A DNA stretch of 10,200 nucleotides from Ruminococcus difficilis (lineage in GTDB: Bacteria; Bacillota_A; Clostridia; Oscillospirales; Acutalibacteraceae): the NCBI RefSeq assembly GCF_016680995.1, contig NZ_JAEQMG010000107.1, positions 1 to 10,200 of the forward strand, given 5' to 3'. This document shows, in pieces, positions 1-9,170 of the stretch. The notes beneath the pieces were generated by a model. That model did no database searches. It saw only the letters and a list, made by a program, of their open reading frames with translations, and was not told the origin of the DNA. Position 1 is the stretch's first letter, and every line of letters begins with the position of its first letter. Both the position numbers and the translations under genes were made by a program.

Positions 1-2441
1 AGCAGGGGCTGCTTGAACTGGCTGCCCTTGACGGTTGTGAACTTGAACTTCTCTGCAACCTCGGGCTTCTCGTCTACGGTCAGACCGTAATCGAAGAGAG
101 CCTGCTTGGGTCTCTGAGAATCGATGGGCTTCATAACGAGAGCCTTCTCGCCCTTCTTGCCCGGGCATACCTGAGCGCAAGCGCCGCAGCCTGTGCAGTC
201 GAGGGTGGAAACGGTCATAACGAACTTGAGTTCCTTAAGGCCGATCATCGGGATAGCCTCTGTTCCCTCGGGAGCAGCCGCAACCTCGGCGTCTGTCATG
301 GGAACGGGACGGATAACAGCGTGCGGACATACGATCGCGCAGCGGTTACACTGGATACAATTAGCGCTCTGCCACTCGGGAACGTCTACCGCAATGCCTC
401 TCTTCTCGAAAGCAGCGGAGCCGTTGGGGCAGGTACCGTCGATGTGGTCAACGAACGCGGATACGGGGAGCTTGTTGCCCTTGTAAGCGTTAACGGGCTT
501 GAGGATGCCGTTTACGTACTCAACGAGAGCGCCCTGTCCGTCAGCCTTGTCAGCTACGGCGTCATCTGCGGCGTTAGCCCAGTCAGCGGGGATCTCGACC
601 TTCTTAAGGTCTTCCATACCGCGGTCGATAGCGGCATAGTTCATGTCTACGATAGCCTGACCCTTCTTGAGGTAGGACTTCTTCGCGGCAGCTTTCATGA
701 ATTCCTTAGCTTCCTCAGCGGGAATGATGTCGGCGATCTTGAAGAATGCGGACTGAAGTACGGTGTTTACACGGCCGCCCAGACCGATTTCCTTACCGAT
801 CTGAATAGCGTCGATGGTGTAGAAGTTGATCTTTCTCTCGGCGAGGATTCTCTTCATCTTGCCGGGGAGACGCTTGGTGAGCTCTTCAACGTCCCAAGCG
901 CAGTTGAGCAGGAACGAGCCGCCTTCCTTGAGGTCGTCAACGATGTCGTACTTGTCAACGTATGAGGGGTTGTGGCATGCTACGAAGTCAGCCTTGGAGA
1001 TGTAGTATGTGGACTTGATCGGTGTGCTGCCGAAACGCAGGTGGGATACGGTAAGACCGCCGGACTTCTTGGAGTCGTAAGCGAAGTAGCCCTGAGCGTA
1101 CATGTCGGTGTGGTCGCCGATGATCTTGATGGAGTTCTTGTTGGCACCGACGGTACCGTCCGCGCCGAGACCCCAGAACTTACAGCTGTGGGTGCCTGCG
1201 GGAGTGGTGTCGGGATTCTCAACTACGGGGAGTGAGAGGTTGGTGACGTCGTCTACGATGCCGATGGTGAAGCGCTTCTTGGGAGCCTCGGACTCAGCGT
1301 TTCTGTAAACAGCGATAACGTCGCCGGGTGTGGTATCCTTGGAACCGAGACCGTAACGGCCTGCGTATACTTTTACGCCTGCGAACTCGGAATCATTGAG
1401 AGCTGCGAGAACGTCGAGGTAGAGAGGCTCGCCGATGGAGCCGGGTTCCTTTGTTCTGTCGAGAACGGAGATTGTCTTGACGGTCTTGGGAAGCTCGTCG
1501 GTCATGTACTTGCCGACGAAGGGACGGTAAAGTCTTACCTTGAGCAGACCAACCTTCTCGCCTGCAGCGTTGAGGTAGTCAACAACTTCCTCTGCGCAGT
1601 CGCAGACAGAACCCATAGCTACGATTACGTGCTCAGCGTCAGCTGCGCCGTAGTAGTTGAAGGGCTTGTAGTTGGTGCCGATCTTCTCGTTGACCTTGTT
1701 CATGTACTCGATAACAACCTCGGGTACAGCGTCATAGTACTGGTTGCAGGCCTCGCGTGCCTGGAAGAAGATATCGTCGTTCTGAGCGGTACCGCGGGTT
1801 ACGGGGTGCTCAGGGTTGAGTGAACGTCTGCGGAATTCCTCTACAGCGTCCCAGTCGAGCATATCTGCGAGGTCAGCGTAGTCCCACTCCTCGATCTTCT
1901 GGATCTCGTGAGAGGTGCGGAAGCCGTCGAAGAAGTGCAGGAAGGGAACTCTGCCCTTGATAGCGGTGAGGTGAGCAACGGCGCCGAGATCCATACACTC
2001 CTGAGGATTGTTGGAGCAGAGCATTGCGTAACCTGTCTGACGGCAGGCATATACGTCTGAATGGTCGCCGAAGATCGAGAGAGCGTGGCTGGTGAGAGCA
2101 CGAGCCGATACGTGGATAACGCCGGGAAGCAGCTCGCCCGCCATCTTGTACATATTAGGAATCATCAGGAGCAAGCCCTGAGAAGCGGTGTAGGTGGTGG
2201 TGAGCGCACCTGCCGCGAGAGAGCCGTGAACCGCGCCTGCAGCGCCGCCCTCGGACTGCATCTCAGTTACCTGAACTTCTCTTCCGAAAAGGTTCTTAAG
2301 GCCGTTAGCCGAGTACTGGTCGGTAAGGTCAGCCATTACGGAAGAAGGTGTGATGGGATAGATAGCCGCAACGTCGGTAAACGCGTAAGACACGTGAGCA
2401 ACCGCGCTGTTGCCATCCATGGTTTTCATTTTTCTTGCCAT
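1..2441 (-). CDS. nifJ: Pyruvate:ferredoxin (flavodoxin) oxidoreductase, N-terminal 813 residues (runs off the left edge)
   Basis: This cytoplasmic enzyme oxidises pyruvate with CoA to acetyl-CoA and CO2 and passes electrons to ferredoxin or flavodoxin, the central step of anaerobic sugar fermentation. The frame read by hand is open from the ATG at 2441 to the window edge. YPITPSS lies at residues 28-34, Glu64 in QSEGGA, and Arg114 in SARALTSH; these match the Thr31, Glu64 and Arg114 active-site positions known from the Desulfovibrio africanus enzyme. Two ferredoxin-like 4Fe-4S motifs follow: CIQCNRCAIVCP (Cys695, 698, 701, 705) and CTGCGACAQVCP (Cys749, 752, 755, 759). The family is about 1,170-1,230 residues long. 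The window ends in KGSQFKQPL, just before the expected C-x2-C of the proximal cluster, so the thiamine-binding domain lies outside. The start is supported by AAGGAGGA 9 bases upstream; Met5 and Met8 fit less well. It stands alone with its own promoter. Confidence 0.97.
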   Translation of the reverse strand, partial: MARKMKTMDGNSAVAHVSYAFTDVAAIYPITPSSVMADLTDQYSANGLKNLFGREVQVTEMQSEGGAAGAVHGSLAAGALTTTYTASQGLLLMIPNMYKMAGELLPGVIHVSARALTSHALSIFGDHSDVYACRQTGYAMLCSNNPQECMDLGAVAHLTAIKGRVPFLHFFDGFRTSHEIQKIEEWDYADLADMLDWDAVEEFRRRSLNPEHPVTRGTAQNDDIFFQAREACNQYYDAVPEVVIEYMNKVNEKIGTNYKPFNYYGAADAEHVIVAMGSVCDCAEEVVDYLNAAGEKVGLLKVRLYRPFVGKYMTDELPKTVKTISVLDRTKEPGSIGEPLYLDVLAALNDSEFAGVKVYAGRYGLGSKDTTPGDVIAVYRNAESEAPKKRFTIGIVDDVTNLSLPVVENPDTTPAGTHSCKFWGLGADGTVGANKNSIKIIGDHTDMYAQGYFAYDSKKSGGLTVSHLRFGSTPIKSTYYISKADFVACHNPSYVDKYDIVDDLKEGGSFLLNCAWDVEELTKRLPGKMKRILAERKINFYTIDAIQIGKEIGLGGRVNTVLQSAFFKIADIIPAEEAKEFMKAAAKKSYLKKGQAIVDMNYAAIDRGMEDLKKVEIPADWANAADDAVADKADGQGALVEYVNGILKPVNAYKGNKLPVSAFVDHIDGTCPNGSAAFEKRGIAVDVPEWQSANCIQCNRCAIVCPHAVIRPVPMTDAEVAAAPEGTEAIPMIGLKELKFVMTVSTLDCTGCGACAQVCPGKKGEKALVMKPIDSQRPKQALFDYGLTVDEKPEVAEKFKFTTVKGSQFKQPL

Positions 2442-2497
2442 GGGATTTCGTCCTCCTTTTTAATCAAACGGCTTTAGGTGAATTGATAGAAAGCCGC

Positions 2498-2519
2498 AAC
2501 GTGTAGATAAACACACGTT
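2498..2519. repeat. Perfect inverted repeat in the nifJ leader (AACGTGT, 8-base spacer, ACACGTT)
   Basis: Two perfect 7-base arms at 2498-2504 and 2513-2519 flank an 8-base spacer. They begin a few bases downstream of the predicted nifJ transcription start and lie about 55 bases before its ATG. This position suits a repressor operator or a small 5' mRNA hairpin. The spacer is AT-rich and no T-run follows on the minus strand, so it is not a terminator. I do not recognise it as a known regulator box; it does not resemble the TTGTTAA-type Rex site. The symmetry is seen directly; any regulatory role is inference. Confidence 0.5.
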
Positions 2520-2531
2520 TCATTACCCTAT

Positions 2532-2560
2532 ATTTTATCACTTTTGCCAACCATTGTAAA
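2532..2560 (-). promoter_or_regulatory. Sigma-A promoter of nifJ
   Basis: Read on the minus strand, TTTACA (2555-2560) is followed by a 17-base spacer and TAAAAT (2532-2537). A TGn extension (TGA) sits immediately before the -10 box. The start site should fall near 2525, giving a leader of about 84 bases that contains the inverted repeat at 2498-2519. It is the only well-spaced promoter seen in the gap between glk and nifJ, and it matches the strong expression expected of this enzyme. Confidence 0.75.
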
Positions 2561-2619
2561 GTATTATTTTTAAAACGCGTACTAAAAGTTTGTTGATTCT
2601 GCACATTTCCTTTTACGCG

Positions 2620-2646
2620 AAAAAAGGGAGCCCGCAAGGAGCTCCC
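2620..2646 (-). terminator. Rho-independent terminator of the glucokinase gene
   Basis: On the minus strand GGGAGC pairs with GCTCCC (arms at 2641-2646 and 2626-2631) and is followed directly by six T residues (2625-2620). Two further C-G pairs can form inside across a bulged T, leaving a TTGC loop. It lies 24 bases past the glucokinase stop codon and upstream of the nifJ promoter, so it separates the two transcripts. Confidence 0.82.
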
Positions 2647-2670
2647 CTGAGATGTAAATTTAAATTTTTA

Positions 2671-3621
2671 TTAATCCAAAAACGCCGCGCCGATGATGCC
2701 TGCGTCGTTGCCGAGAGTGCAGGTGCAGAGGATAGTCTGCTTGTCGTTGTGCTTGGTGTAGCGCTCCTCCTCGATGATCTTTCTCAGCGGACGGAGAAGG
2801 TTCTCGCCCTGGTTGGAGATACCGCCGCCGATGCAGAGTACGTCGGGCTGGAAGATGTTGATGATGTTTACAAGACCTGTAGCGAGGTAACCGAAGTAGG
2901 TGTCGAGAACCTCCTGAGCGTCGTTGTCGCCTGCCGCAGCAGCGTCAAACGCGGTCTTGCCGTTTACCTTGTTGATGTCGCCGTCGGCGAGCTTGAGCAT
3001 ATAGCTGTAGTCGAGCTTGTCGGAAAGGATCTTCTCCTTTGTCAGGTTGATAAGACCCGTCGCTGAGGAATACGCTTCCCAGCAGCCCTTTCTGCCGCAG
3101 CCGCACTCCTTGCCGTCCTTGACGATTACCATGTGACCCAGCTCAGCGCCCGCAAAGTTGGAGCCGCTGTAGATTTTGCCGTTGATGATGATACCGCCGC
3201 CGACGCCTGTGCCGAGGGTGATTGCAACAGCGTTCTTAGTACCCTTCGCGGAGCCTGCGAGAAACTCGCCGAGAGCCGCCGCGTTAGCGTCGTTCTCGAT
3301 CAGAACCTTCTTGTTGAGGCGCTCCTGCATCATCTTCACAACCTCCCAGTTGTGGAAGTGAAGGTTTGCGGAATACTCAATCACGCCCGTCTTGGGGTTT
3401 ACAGCGCCCGGTACGCCGATGCCGATGCTCTCGACCTCGTCGATCGAAACGCCTGCCTTCTCACAAGCCTTCAGAGCGACCTCTGCCATGCTGTCGCAGA
3501 TCGAGCTTTCGGGACGCGGAACGTTCGTCTTGCACGAAACCTTTGCCACGATTTTGTACTCCTCGTCAACCAAACCCGCTACGATGTTGGTGCCGCCGAG
3601 GTCAATTCCCAGTCTATACAT
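2671..3621 (-). CDS. glk: ROK-family glucokinase
   Basis: A cytoplasmic kinase of 316 residues, the usual length for Gram-positive ROK glucokinases, which phosphorylate glucose to glucose 6-phosphate with ATP. Visible motifs are the N-terminal phosphate-binding DLGGT (residues 7-11), the catalytic Asp111 in ENDANAAALGE, GTGVGGG (137-143), and GAELGHM with the sugar-contacting Glu160 and the zinc ligand His163. Then comes the ROK zinc motif CGCGRKGCWE with Cys173, Cys175 and Cys180. A second phosphate-binding segment CIGGGIS lies near residue 263. The start is supported by AGGGAG 8 bases before the ATG. The gene has its own promoter just upstream and a clear terminator behind it. ROK enzymes also include N-acetylglucosamine and fructose kinases and ROK repressors; there is no N-terminal helix-turn-helix, so a kinase is firm and glucose is the most likely substrate. 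Confidence 0.93.
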   Translation of the reverse strand: MYRLGIDLGGTNIVAGLVDEEYKIVAKVSCKTNVPRPESSICDSMAEVALKACEKAGVSIDEVESIGIGVPGAVNPKTGVIEYSANLHFHNWEVVKMMQERLNKKVLIENDANAAALGEFLAGSAKGTKNAVAITLGTGVGGGIIINGKIYSGSNFAGAELGHMVIVKDGKECGCGRKGCWEAYSSATGLINLTKEKILSDKLDYSYMLKLADGDINKVNGKTAFDAAAAGDNDAQEVLDTYFGYLATGLVNIINIFQPDVLCIGGGISNQGENLLRPLRKIIEEERYTKHNDKQTILCTCTLGNDAGIIGAAFLD

Positions 3622-3656
3622 TTAAAACACTCCCTGTTCTTAAATTTTATGGTTTT

Positions 3657-3685
3657 ATCATACCACAAAAATACAGGTAACGCAA
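3657..3685 (-). promoter_or_regulatory. Probable promoter of the glucokinase gene
   Basis: On the minus strand the -10 box TATGAT (3657-3662) carries a TGn extension (TGG) and lies 17 bases after TTGCGT (3680-3685). The -35 box matches the consensus only in its first three bases, so the extended -10 must carry most of the strength. The promoter begins only 17 bases beyond the stop codon of the damaged cotH gene, and no strong terminator separates them. Confidence 0.62.
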
Positions 3686-3702
3686 TAAAAATTTAGATAT
3701 TT

Positions 3703-4589
3703 TTACGAAACTGAAAAACGGAATGTTTTTCCGATGTTCCTCGTATATCCGTCGGTGAAAATCTCCGCGAGGTTCTGCTGTATCTTCGTCGCCTCGGTAA
3801 CGTCTATCACGCCGTCGCCGTTGATATCCGCAGCCGCCTTTGTTCTTCCGTCGGCGGTGATGATATCGGCGCAGATTTTCTGAACCTCGGTTATCCTGTC
3901 GTAATTTTTGCTCACCATCGCGGCGGTCATTATATCGACCTTTTCCTGAATGTACTCAAGCTGCTCCGCGGTAGGTTCCTCGGGCTCGCTGAGCGCGAAG
4001 CGGTAGCCGTTTGACTTGATGTAGGTGACGCCTTCCTCCTCGCGGTTGTACTCGTACTCGATCAGAAAGTCCTTCATGCCGTTGTTGCTCTCGATATCGA
4101 TATCGACCCTGTCCTTGCCCTGCTGAACAGGCTCCATGAGGGTGTAGCAGCCCTTGAACACTCCGTCGACCCACAGCTCGACGTACTTCTGGTTCGAGGT
4201 GTAGTCGATGCCGAGCTCGTGCGCGATATCGAAGGCGATGTAGTTGCGCATCAGCGTCGGGTCAAAGCAGTTCGCGAGCAGAGCCCACTTCTTGCCCTTG
4301 CCCATGCCGAGCACGTCCTTCTTCTTTGAGAACTTGAAGGTGAACGGCTTCTTTTCGGCGAGCGCGGTGCTGTTGCCGCGAACCTTAGAACGCTGCCGTC
4401 GACGTCCTCGATCTTTATGTTCGCACCGACGTAGCCGTCAGCCTTTTCAATGGTGTTGCCGTTGCCGTCGTCGGTGGTGACGTAGACTCTCGGAACGGTC
4501 AACTCTTCGGCTTCTGCTGCATTGACATTTATGCAAAAGAGACTGATAAGCAGGGTGGTGCAGAGCAGAAGAGAAATAAATTTTTTCAT
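3703..4589 (-). pseudogene. Secreted CotH-kinase-like protein with dockerin-like C-terminus, frameshifted and internally shortened
   Basis: The gene begins MKKFISLLLCTTLLISLFC, a classic signal peptide with likely cleavage after NVNA. The first frame holds up to ...EDVDGSVL and then turns into arginine- and serine-rich nonsense. The next frame carries on exactly where it should with KVRGNSTALAEKKPF, then LGMGKGKKWALLANC and DPTLMRNYIAFDIAHELG. These are hallmarks of the N-terminal half of CotH protein kinases. Adding one base between 4386 and 4387 would restore the frame. The later CotH segment carrying the metal-binding aspartates (WDFD type) is missing. Instead the protein passes from VSKNYD straight into ITEVQKICADI and ADINGDGVIDVTEATKIQQ. 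These look like the tail of one dockerin-type repeat and a complete second one. CotH proteins with dockerins are known in Ruminococcus. A sequencing error could explain the frameshift but not the missing kinase half. Confidence 0.75.
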
Positions 4590-4597
4590 CTTAAACA

Positions 4598-4603
4598 TCT
4601 CCT
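4598..4603 (-). promoter_or_regulatory. Ribosome binding site that decides the cotH start
   Basis: AGGAGA on the minus strand runs directly into the first possible ATG (4598) with no spacing, so that codon cannot be used normally. The next in-frame ATG, at 4589, lies about 9 bases after AGGAG and begins MKKFISLL, a proper signal peptide. The start is therefore placed at 4589. Confidence 0.75.
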
Positions 4604-4609
4604 AATATT

Positions 4610-4636
4610 AAAGGGCTGCCGCGCGGACAACCCTTT
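4610..4636 (-). terminator. Hairpin after guaB, probably a weak terminator
   Basis: On the minus strand AAAGGGTTG (4636-4628) pairs with CAGCCCTTT (4618-4610), with one G-T wobble, around a GC-rich loop that can itself form CCG/CGG. It starts 5 bases after the guaB stop codon. Only TTT and then AATATT follow, so the U-tract is short. The ribosome site of the cotH gene begins 6 bases beyond the hairpin and no separate promoter fits between them, so cotH was probably expressed by read-through from guaB. Confidence 0.6.
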
Positions 4637-4641
4637 TGATT

Positions 4642-6213
<1,572 letters not shown>

Positions 6214-6260
6214 TTATTGCAGTAAAAACAAATATTATTAACCGGAGCGAAGCGACCCGA

Positions 6261-6292
6261 AATTTTCCATTTTCAATTTTTCATTTTCAATT
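6261..6292. repeat. AT-rich short tandem repeat next to the yfhO terminator
   Basis: CATTTTCAATT occurs at 6268-6278 and again at 6282-6292, a period of 14 bases, with a partial related copy (AATTTTC) just before. Immediately to the left is GGAGCGAAGCGACC. Together with the terminator at 6295-6322 this fills the gap between guaB and yfhO. It lies upstream of the guaB promoter and past the yfhO stop codon. No protein is encoded. It may be debris of a dispersed intergenic repeat or simply low-complexity sequence. Confidence 0.45.
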
Positions 6293-6294
6293 AT

Positions 6295-6322
6295 AAAACG
6301 GGAGCCGTGAGACTCCCGTTTT
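6295..6322 (-). terminator. Rho-independent terminator of yfhO
   Basis: AAAACGGGAG (6295-6304) and CTCCCGTTTT (6313-6322) form a perfect 10-base stem around an 8-base loop, 7 bases past the yfhO stop codon. On the minus strand the stem ends in TTTT followed by ATAATT. The symmetry means it could also stop transcription on the plus strand, but no plus-strand gene runs into it. Confidence 0.85.
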
Positions 6323-6329
6323 ATATTGT

Positions 6330-9095
6330 TTATTTTTCGTCCATGCCGTCGAGCTGTGATTCATACACAGGCTCGGGCATTATCTTTTTCCTGAGCACAT
6401 ATACCAGCACGCAGGCTCCGGCGAACAGACACGCGCAGATCATCGATACCGCGAAGCCCGCCCAGAAGCCGTTGGGATAGTATTTGAGCTTGATTTCGTG
6501 CTCGCCTGCTTCAAGCGGGAACGCGAGCAGAGAGTTGCCGACGGGTGTGATGTCGACCTTCTGTCCGTCGACGGTCGCCGTCCAGCCCTTCTCGTATGGA
6601 ATAGAGGTGTAGAACAGTCCGTTTTCCTTGACATTGATCGTGCCTTCCATCGAGCTAGAGGTGCACTTTGTCGTAGTCATGACGCTCTCGCTGAGCTTTG
6701 CGTAGCCTGACTCAAAGACGTCCTTGTTGAGCATATCGACATAGACCCTCGCCTTGCCCGACGAGCCTGTCTTGAGGTCGGCGTAGACGGAAATCTTGTC
6801 GCCCTTGCTGAAGTAGCCTATGCAGGCAACATATGAGCGCGCCATTCCGTACTTCGCGGACTGAGCCACGTCGTTAACCATAACGGTCACGTCGTCGCCG
6901 TCCTGAATGTCGGCGTACATCATATACAGACCGTCCTTCGGAGCCTCGTAGTTCCACTTGACGTGAGGTGTGGTCGTGGTGTCAACACAGCTGAAATCGT
7001 ACAGTCCGTATTCCTTCTTGATGACGGTGAATTTTTCCGCCTCGGTGTGACCCTGTGATACGACCTCGAGTCTGGTGTATACGTCGTCCTGAATGCCGGT
7101 CGCGTACTTGAAGAACTCGTTCTGCTTCTCAAACGGATTGAACTGATCCTCGTTGTCGTTCTCCTGCCAGTTGCCGAGCGCGGAGTTTGTCATGAAGCCC
7201 ATCGGAATGTAGTGGGTGTTCTGGAACAGTCCGACGCTGCCCGACGCGCTGACCGAGGCGAGGTCGTAGGTATTGTTGACCTTGCCGCTGCGCGCGATGA
7301 TATACTTGAGATTCATGAAGAGGTTTGTGACGGGCGAGCTCTCGGCGTAGGTGTAACGGTTGCCGCTCTTCCAGCCCATCATGCCGAAATTCTCGAAGAA
7401 GCGCGTCATGTTCTCGTTCGCCATTGAATTGAACATCGACAGACCGTGGTAGTGGTTGAGAGCGCCGTCGTTGAGGGTCTGGGTCGTCGCAGTCTCGGCA
7501 CGCCACAGCTCGGGTGTGTCAGCCTCGCGTTCGTTCATTGTGTTGACGATATTTACCATGTTCTCGCCGCCGCGGGGATACTCATATGTTCCCGTAACGG
7601 TCGTGCGGTTAACGCCGAGATACGCGGTGACGCCGCTCTGGGCAATTGTGACAACCATCAGCGCGATGATCATTACGGTTTTCGGTATGACGCGCTTGGT
7701 ATACAGTATTACTACCACCGCGATGAATACCGTCAGCGCCGCAATTGCGATAAGGTTCGGAATCTGCCAGTCGGGGTGGTCGGTAAACATCTTCTCGGTA
7801 CCGGGGTCGCCGACCATCATCAGGATAACCGCTATGCTCATTGCCGTGGCTATAAGTGCGCCGACTACGCTGATCGAATCGATCGTCGTGAACGCGCGGA
7901 ACGCCATAACGATCAAGATAAAGCTGATCAGGAAGCTGAAGCGGTACGGAATCATGTTGGTGAAGTGGAAGCCGTGCCAGATGTAGTCGAGCTGACGGAT
8001 AATGCAGCTGAGGAACATGAAGAAAATCAGTCCCATGCTGACGATCTTCTCTCTGAGGCGGATCTTCGGGCTTGTCAGAGAGAGGAAGCCGAAGAACATC
8101 GCGAACGCCGAGCATGAGATATTGGGCAGAGCGTCAGCCGCCTTGTTAGCCGCGCAGGTGAAGTTCGCGAAGCTGCCGGTGATGCTCTTGAGCGCGCGGA
8201 GCACTCCGAGCAAGTCGTTGCTGCCGCCGATGTTTATCGCAAATGTCGACGGGAAGGTGCTGCCCGAGGCGTGGGTGTTTTTGAGCGCCATGAATGCAGG
8301 CAGCAGGAAGAAGGTCGTCAGACCGATCGCGATAAGCGAGAAGATACCTGTCTTGAGCAGATTGACAAAGAAGTTCTTCATGCCGCTCCAGTAAACGATG
8401 GAGTAGCCGATGAATATCATCAGCACGAAGATACATACGAACAGACCGATGTAGTAGTTCATTATCAGCGCGAGCGCAAGGCTCACGGTGAAGAGGCGGA
8501 AGCGGTTCTCGGTAAGGAGCTTGACCGTTCCGAGGGCGACAAGCGGAGTGATGCATACCGTGTCCATCCAGATAGTGTTCCAGTAGTAGCCCATGAAGTA
8601 GGCGCAGAACGAGAAACAGCAGGCAAACATGATCAGCGACACGTCGTTGCGCTTATAGACGCTCTTGAAGAAGTAGGCGGTGAACGCGCCGCCGAGAGCG
8701 ATCTTGAGCGCTACGGAGAACATCAGAAACTCCCGCAGCCAGTCGGCAGGTATGAACACCGACAGGAAGTTAACGGGACTCGCGAGGTAGTAGGACATCA
8801 GCGAGAAGTAGTTAACGCCGCCACCGACAGACCATGTCCAGAAAAAGGACTCGCCGTGCTGGAGCTTGTACTGGAAGTCGGCGAGGAACGGAAAGTACTG
8901 GTGCCACAGGTCGGTAACAAGAATCTGCTTGTCTCCGAAGGGTGAAACGCTCATCAGAGCAAAGGCGGTTACCATCAGCACAAATGGAATCAGGAACGAC
9001 AGCCATATATAGCGGTTGCGAATGGCAAACTCGCGGAAGCTGCGTTTCTTTGGTTCCTTGGCAGGCAGCGCCTTGTTCGTTGTTGAAACAGGCAT
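6330..9095 (-). CDS. yfhO: YfhO-family membrane protein, predicted GT-C surface glycosyltransferase
   Basis: This is a 921-residue polytopic membrane protein. YfhO proteins are GT-C enzymes that take a sugar from undecaprenyl phosphate on the outer face of the membrane. In Bacillus and Listeria the acceptor is lipoteichoic acid. After a basic tail, the first membrane helix covers about residues 31-50. It leads into the conserved outer loop with VTDLWHQYFPF, where Asp62 is the likely catalytic residue. About a dozen further helices follow up to residue 490, including YYWNTIWMD (170-178) and WHGFHFTNMIPYRFSFL (373-389), typical of the family. The outside part, roughly residues 500-875, ends in IPYEKGWTATVDGQ and LEAGEHEIKLKYYP. 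A last helix and a short acidic tail close the protein. GGAGG lies 10 bases before the ATG. The divergent neighbour encodes the likely sugar-lipid synthase. The family is sure; sugar and acceptor are inferred. Confidence 0.9.
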   Translation of the reverse strand: MPVSTTNKALPAKEPKKRSFREFAIRNRYIWLSFLIPFVLMVTAFALMSVSPFGDKQILVTDLWHQYFPFLADFQYKLQHGESFFWTWSVGGGVNYFSLMSYYLASPVNFLSVFIPADWLREFLMFSVALKIALGGAFTAYFFKSVYKRNDVSLIMFACCFSFCAYFMGYYWNTIWMDTVCITPLVALGTVKLLTENRFRLFTVSLALALIMNYYIGLFVCIFVLMIFIGYSIVYWSGMKNFFVNLLKTGIFSLIAIGLTTFFLLPAFMALKNTHASGSTFPSTFAINIGGSNDLLGVLRALKSITGSFANFTCAANKAADALPNISCSAFAMFFGFLSLTSPKIRLREKIVSMGLIFFMFLSCIIRQLDYIWHGFHFTNMIPYRFSFLISFILIVMAFRAFTTIDSISVVGALIATAMSIAVILMMVGDPGTEKMFTDHPDWQIPNLIAIAALTVFIAVVVILYTKRVIPKTVMIIALMVVTIAQSGVTAYLGVNRTTVTGTYEYPRGGENMVNIVNTMNEREADTPELWRAETATTQTLNDGALNHYHGLSMFNSMANENMTRFFENFGMMGWKSGNRYTYAESSPVTNLFMNLKYIIARSGKVNNTYDLASVSASGSVGLFQNTHYIPMGFMTNSALGNWQENDNEDQFNPFEKQNEFFKYATGIQDDVYTRLEVVSQGHTEAEKFTVIKKEYGLYDFSCVDTTTTPHVKWNYEAPKDGLYMMYADIQDGDDVTVMVNDVAQSAKYGMARSYVACIGYFSKGDKISVYADLKTGSSGKARVYVDMLNKDVFESGYAKLSESVMTTTKCTSSSMEGTINVKENGLFYTSIPYEKGWTATVDGQKVDITPVGNSLLAFPLEAGEHEIKLKYYPNGFWAGFAVSMICACLFAGACVLVYVLRKKIMPEPVYESQLDGMDEK

Positions 9096-9134
9096 ATTTT
9101 ATGAACCTCCATATTATTTTTTGCTAACCATTTT

Positions 9135-9163
9135 ATTGTATCACGTTTTTTGTCTGAGGTAAA
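9135..9163 (-). promoter_or_regulatory. Sigma-A promoter of yfhO
   Basis: On the minus strand TTTACC (9158-9163), a 17-base spacer and TACAAT (9135-9140), preceded by a TGn extension (TGA). The start should be near 9128, about 33 bases before the ATG at 9095. It points away from the csbB promoters; the two -35 regions are only 7 bases apart, so the pair shares one control region. Confidence 0.75.
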
Positions 9164-9170
9164 TATTTTT

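Noticed and set aside
321..965. Long plus-strand open frame opposite nifJ
   Set aside because: It lies wholly opposite the continuous, motif-rich nifJ frame and its valine- and leucine-rich translation resembles no family; it is a shadow of nifJ codon use.
1841..2101. Minus-strand open frame of 86 codons inside nifJ
   Set aside because: It is in a different frame from nifJ, and the nifJ frame is unbroken through this stretch; the translation is serine- and threonine-rich noise.
1..2441. nifJ as a truncated or broken gene
   Set aside because: The frame is open to the first base and the sequence leads correctly towards the next cluster motif; it is cut only by the window edge.
4251..4598. A separate 115-residue secreted protein
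   Set aside because: Only its first part is meaningful; the tail is out-of-frame CotH sequence, so it belongs to the damaged cotH gene.
7446..8117. Plus-strand open frame of 223 codons opposite yfhO
   Set aside because: No ribosome site or recognisable domain; the opposite strand encodes well-conserved YfhO membrane segments.
8271..8945. Plus-strand open frame of 224 codons opposite yfhO
   Set aside because: The highly charged translation mirrors hydrophobic codons on the other strand, a usual antisense artefact.
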